Source: Ruminococcus flavefaciens
GTDB taxonomy: Bacteria; Bacillota; Clostridia; Oscillospirales; Ruminococcaceae
Direction of reading: 5' to 3'
DNA length: 7,803 nucleotides
NCBI GenBank assembly: GCA_902792495.1
Contig: CADBAC010000186.1
Coordinates: 1-7,803, forward strand
Part shown: one piece after another, positions 5,789 to 7,803 of the stretch
Layout: each line of letters starts with the position of its first letter
Position numbering within the stretch: position 1 is the first letter of the stretch
Program-made: the position numbers and the translations under genes
The notes under the pieces: generated by a model
Databases searched by the model: none
Told to the model about the DNA's origin: nothing
Seen by the model: the letters and a program-made list of their open reading frames with translations, nothing else

Positions 5789-6223
5789 TTACAGGAAACG
5801 ACGCATATCGTCGGTCAGTTTGTCCTCGGCACGTACAAGGCGCATGGCTATATCCTTTGAGCGCTGGTCTGCCGCCTGATACTGGTTCATATACCTGCAC
5901 AGCGACTTGATACCCATGTTGCAGCCGTCTATCATCAGCTCGGCTATCATGCTGTCACTGCCGTCCGCTTTCAGTTTCACGTTGGTTTTCAGCCACGACA
6001 TTCCCTTTGCCACGGGATTGGGCTCTTTTCCGTCGTCGCCGTAGTCCGCCAGCACCTTTACCAGATCGTTCTGCAATTTCTCGTTCTCGCCCTTGCTGTC
6101 GATGAGGATATCCTTCAGCTGCCTGTCAGAGACATACTCCAGCACCTCGTCAATGGATGAGATGCCCATTTTTATTCCTGCGTCACATTCACGCAGAAGC
6201 TTTATAGTGTCCTGTTCGACCAT
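5789..6223 (-). CDS. Conserved hypothetical protein, probable ferritin-like helical bundle
   Basis: This 144-residue soluble protein has no signal peptide or membrane segment. The sequence is almost wholly amphipathic helix: about 3-28, 31-62, 90-116 and 119-143, with a Gly/Pro-rich turn (GDDGKEPNP, 62-70) before a shorter WLKTNVKLK segment (77-85). That layout, and the motif IAELMIDGCNMGIKSLCRYMNQY (93-115), match my memory of a Clostridia family of four-helix-bundle, ferritin-like proteins resembling DUF2383. This assignment is from pattern memory and is tentative. The glutamates and histidines of a di-iron site are not evident (there is no histidine at all), so iron storage is unlikely. 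AAAGGAG (6234-6240) lies 10 nt upstream of the ATG. The gene stands alone; the 16-bp site array at 6291-6407 begins about 68 bp upstream of the start and may hold its promoter or operators. Confidence 0.88.
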   Translation of the reverse strand: MVEQDTIKLLRECDAGIKMGISSIDEVLEYVSDRQLKDILIDSKGENEKLQNDLVKVLADYGDDGKEPNPVAKGMSWLKTNVKLKADGSDSMIAELMIDGCNMGIKSLCRYMNQYQAADQRSKDIAMRLVRAEDKLTDDMRRFL

Positions 6224-6290
6224 AAACTATCAACTCCTTTGCTGATAGTATGTGACACTTTTGCGGAAAAATTCATGTCTGCTATTACCA

Positions 6291-6407
6291 TTTTCTGCAA
6301 TTGCAAAAAACTGCAACCGTTGCAAAAATCTGCAATGCTATCATTGCATAAAACTGCAACCCTACTATTGCAGAAAACTGCAACTCTACTATTGCATAAA
6401 TCTGCAA
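6291..6407. repeat. Iteron-like array of five TTGCA-N6-TGCAA sites
   Basis: Five 16-bp sites follow the pattern TTGCAnAAAnCTGCAA: 6301-6316, 6320-6335, 6344-6359, 6368-6383 and 6392-6407, with an extra half-site TTTTCTGCAA at 6291-6300. Start-to-start spacing is 19, then 24, 24 and 24 bp. Each site is itself an inverted repeat (TTGCA/TGCAA; the fourth extends to TTGCAG/CTGCAA). The intervening linkers vary slightly (ctactat, gctatca). Palindromic sites at constant spacing just upstream of a gene suggest an array of protein-binding sites, but a plain tandem duplication is not excluded. No known regulator matches that I can name. Confidence 0.85.
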
Positions 6408-6419
6408 CCATACATATAT

Positions 6420-6460
6420 AAAGAAAGAAAAGAAATTATTAAAGAAATGGAAAGAAAGAA
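6420..6460. other. A/G-rich (near homopurine) tract beside the iteron array
   Basis: Forty-one bases made almost only of A and G, apart from a few T's (runs of aaagaaag type). It lies directly beyond the array on the side away from the 144-aa gene. On the gene's strand it is C/T-rich and leads into TATATATG, a possible but weak -10. No gene is visible here. Confidence 0.5.
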
Positions 6461-6478
6461 CTCCCCCGTTCTGTCGGG

Positions 6479-6557
6479 CTGTTGAGCGAACGGCGGCGCA
6501 TTCCACGAATTCACTGATAAACCGCAAAAATGGAACGGCGAGGGCGCCGTTCCCTAC
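6479..6557. repeat. Twin-hairpin repeat element, copy 6 (left half degraded)
   Basis: The right-hand 57 bp (6501-6557) is identical to 4310-4366, including spacer acgaattcactgataaac and the 9-bp stem GGAACGGCG/CGCCGTTCC. The left hairpin and GTAGGG end are replaced by CTGTTGAGCGAACGGCGGCG, so only the right half is intact. Similarity to copy 8 (7640-7718) continues rightward past the element for about 45 bp (aaatcggttattcttcgttt). Confidence 0.85.
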
Positions 6558-6583
6558 AAATCGGTTATTCTTCGTTTGGGGAT

Positions 6584-6606
6584 GTAGGGGCGAGTTTCGC
6601 TCGCCC
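6584..6606. repeat. Single GTAGGGGCGAG hairpin
   Basis: GGGCGAG (6588-6594) pairs with CTCGCCC (6600-6606) around TTTCG, preceded by GTAGG. It has one half of the twin-hairpin layout. A corresponding degraded copy lies at 7744-7766 (GCAGTGGCGAG...CTCGCTCAG). Confidence 0.6.
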
Positions 6607-6637
6607 TCATTTATGTAACCTTTCAACATTACGATGT

Positions 6638-6707
6638 GTAGGGGCCGCCTGTGGCGGTCCTCACATAACACGGAGAAAAGCAAAGGGCTGCCAAAGGCAG
6701 CCCCTAC
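6638..6707. repeat. Twin-hairpin repeat element, copy 7 (PAL-AAA subtype, intact)
   Basis: This 70-bp element is bounded by GTAGGGGCCGCC and GGCAGCCCCTAC, inverted ends matching at 11 of 12 positions. Hairpin 1 is GGCCGCC-TGT-GGCGGTC (6643-6659, one G-U pair). Hairpin 2 is a perfect 8-bp stem, GGGCTGCC-AAA-GGCAGCCC (6685-6703). The spacer is 25 nt. On the minus strand hairpin 2 is followed by TTTGCTTTTC, so it could terminate the transcript of the 6835-7590 gene. Confidence 0.8.
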
Positions 6708-6754
6708 AATTTTCTTTAATGTCGTAAGCAAGCCGTCGAGCAACCTGAAACTCA

Positions 6755-6840
6755 TCGTGATTGCGCCGCCTCTCAACGGTCGCACGTTCCCTCTGTCCTT
6801 CGGACATCTCCCCGTACTACAGGGAGTCACTCGCTCAGCG
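6755..6840. repeat. Repeat with TCGTGATTGCGCCG and CTCGCTCAGCG ends (long copy)
   Basis: It shares its 14-bp left end with 3877-3890 and its 11-bp right end with 3894-3904 and 7761-7771. The middle holds small stems (TGTCC-TTC-GGACA, and CTCCC...GGGAG). Its right end overlaps the stop codon of the neighbouring 251-aa gene. Confidence 0.6.
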
Positions 6841-7590
6841 GCCTGTTTCGGTGCTTATTGTTGTATCCACCCAGCCGCCGGGAGGATCAAGTTCACATGA
6901 CACCGTCAGGTATTTTCCGTCAGCAGACAGTTCTCCGCCTGTTACTCCGTCCACGGCAAGGCTGTCGTTCTGCCACAGCTTGTTCATGTCATTATCAAGG
7001 GCAATTATCCCCACTCCCGTGAAAATATACAGCCGTCCGCCGAATTCACGAAAATATCCGAAATACATAGGAATGTCCATCTCATGATACTCCGCTTTTT
7101 CAATATCCACGAAATAAGCCTTCCTGTCACTGCCGATACACAGCCATTTTCCGAAAATATATGCAGTATCGAAAGGATTGCTCGTATCACTCACATCTAC
7201 GCAGAGGATCGGTCTGACATTATTCATGACAGTATAGCTTTTTCCGCTGCCGATGTGTATTTGCGGAATTTTTTCTGTATGCCGTTCAATGACGAAATAA
7301 CGGTCTTCACGTTCGATTATCATTGCCACAAAAGACGGAGTTACAGCTTCGGGGATATCGAAGTCTATACCCAGATATTCCTTCATTCTCTTATAATTCT
7401 CACCATCATCATCATAATCGGGACGCAGGGGAAAAATTGTCGAAAAGCTCTTATCTGCGGCTGTTATATGCAGTTCGTGGAACACATTATACCTATCTGC
7501 AAAAAAGCCTTCGTAATTCTCACGTATGCTCCAGATATATTCTTTGCCCTTGTAGGTGAGCCTGCGTTTGCCTTTGCAGCTGACTGCCAT
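6835..7590 (-). CDS. Hypothetical protein, possible beta-propeller-like fold
   Basis: I do not recognise this 251-residue protein. It has no signal peptide, membrane helix or obvious catalytic motif, so it is probably cytoplasmic. The N-terminal part (1-80) is basic then acidic, with RRLTYKGKEYIWSIREN and an Asp-rich stretch PDYDDDGEN (57-65). The C-terminal half shows repeated beta-rich segments, WLCIGSDRKAYFVDIEKAE (149-167), RLYIFTGVGIIALDNDMNKLW (186-206) and GKYLTVSCELDPPGGWVDTT (225-244), reminiscent of single beta-propeller blades; that is inference only. The start at 7590 is chosen because GAAGGAGG (7598-7605) lies 7 nt upstream. A longer in-frame start at 7662 would lie in a dispersed repeat. 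CATAAT (7615-7620) is a possible -10 with no good -35. Its stop codon lies inside a dispersed repeat end (CTCGCTCAGCG), so its last residues may have been altered. Confidence 0.82.
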   Translation of the reverse strand: MAVSCKGKRRLTYKGKEYIWSIRENYEGFFADRYNVFHELHITAADKSFSTIFPLRPDYDDDGENYKRMKEYLGIDFDIPEAVTPSFVAMIIEREDRYFVIERHTEKIPQIHIGSGKSYTVMNNVRPILCVDVSDTSNPFDTAYIFGKWLCIGSDRKAYFVDIEKAEYHEMDIPMYFGYFREFGGRLYIFTGVGIIALDNDMNKLWQNDSLAVDGVTGGELSADGKYLTVSCELDPPGGWVDTTISTETGR

Positions 7591-7639
7591 TTCTTTGCCT
7601 CCTTCGCTAATTTTATTATGAAAGTTTCGTGAATGTTTT

Positions 7640-7718
7640 GCAGGGAACGCCGCCCCCGGCATTCCACAAATTCACTGATAAACCGCAAAAATGGAACGGC
7701 GAGGGCGCCGTTCCCTAC
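7640..7718. repeat. Twin-hairpin repeat element, copy 8
   Basis: A 79-bp element with both hairpins preserved. Hairpin 1 is GGAACGCCG/CGGCATTCC (7644-7652 with 7657-7665, one mismatch, a G-U pair on the minus strand). Hairpin 2 is GGAACGGCG/CGCCGTTCC (7693-7701 with 7706-7714). The 27-nt spacer is 7666-7692. The left end is GCAGGGAAC where GTAGGGAAC is expected. The right 57 bp match copies 4 and 6 with one difference (A for G at 7668). It lies 42 bp upstream of the 251-aa gene's ribosome site. Confidence 0.88.
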
Positions 7719-7773
7719 AAATCGGTTATTCTTCGTTTTGGGATGCAGTGGCGAGTTCCGCTCGCTCAGCGGC

Positions 7774-7803
7774 TCACTTGCCTATCTTCTCAACTTTCAT
7801 CAG
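7774..7803 (-). CDS. Probable C-terminal end of a minus-strand gene cut by the window edge
   Basis: Reading leftward from the window edge, the frame gives LMKVEKIGK followed by TGA at 7776-7774. It fits a gene entering from the right, with the dispersed repeat CTCGCTCAGCG (7761-7771) starting right after its stop. Nine residues are too few for identification and the call rests mainly on gene spacing. Confidence 0.35.
   Translation of the reverse strand: MMKVEKIGK

Noticed and set aside
6301..6407. CRISPR array
   Set aside because: The units are 24 bp in total with 16-bp palindromic cores, leaving 3-8 bp linkers instead of 30-bp unique spacers; no cas gene is present.
6239..6485. Plus-strand frames of 60 and 77 codons over the site array
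   Set aside because: Their LQLYYCIK/LQP periodicity comes from the 24-bp DNA repeat and both frames stop right after it; no ribosome site or promoter is visible.
6285..6830. A 181-codon minus-strand open frame
   Set aside because: It crosses two repeat elements, the A/G-rich tract and the iteron array; the periodic VLCNSRVAV-like peptide is just the 24-bp repeat translated. There is no ribosome site.
7591..7662. Upstream extension of the 251-aa protein (start at 7662)
   Set aside because: The added 24 residues come partly from the repeat at 7640-7718, while a strong GAAGGAGG site lies correctly spaced before the ATG at 7590.
642..7718. Use of G-U versus mismatch patterns to assign one transcribed strand to the repeats
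   Set aside because: Imperfect pairs favour the minus strand at 5713-5731 and 7644-7665 but the plus strand at 6643-6659, so there is no consistent strand signal.

Overview
The window looks like a chromosomal stretch from a gut or rumen Ruminococcus-type Clostridia (Oscillospiraceae). Three things point there. A secreted protein ends in a type I dockerin, the cellulosome-docking module typical of Ruminococcus. valS is controlled by a T-box riboswitch, a Firmicutes trait. The intergenic DNA is packed with GTAGGG...CCCTAC palindromes of the kind common in that group. This placement is inferred from gene content; no rRNA or other taxonomic marker is present.

Layout. A GNAT acetyltransferase gene (73-597, minus) is followed by about 450 bp without genes (598-1048), filled with hairpin-forming repeats. 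valS (1049-3670, minus) occupies the centre. Its leader runs from a tandemly duplicated promoter (4156-4232) through a valine T-box (specifier GTA at 4068-4070, T-box at 3946-3959, terminator at 3907-3936), then through an unusual 236-nt repeat-rich stretch to the start codon. Divergently, a clear promoter (4547-4575) drives a secreted LRR-like dockerin protein (4640-5560, plus) with its own strong terminator. Two minus-strand genes follow: a 144-aa probable helical-bundle protein (5789-6223) and a 251-aa protein of unknown function (6835-7590). They are separated by 611 bp holding an array of 16-bp TTGCA...TGCAA sites and more twin-hairpin repeats. The last 30 bases probably encode the C-terminal nine residues of another minus-strand gene.

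The genes do not form one pathway. They look like independent housekeeping (valS), acetyltransferase, extracellular-matrix or cellulosome (dockerin) and unknown units, each bracketed by repeats. The most unusual content is non-coding: (1) a modular family of about 70-80 bp elements, each made of two hairpins around a 23-27 nt spacer, bounded by GTAGGG/CCCTAC inverted ends; (2) the iteron-like array at 6291-6407; (3) the perfect 34-bp tandem duplication of the valS -10 region. I found no tRNA, rRNA, transposase, CRISPR array or phage gene.
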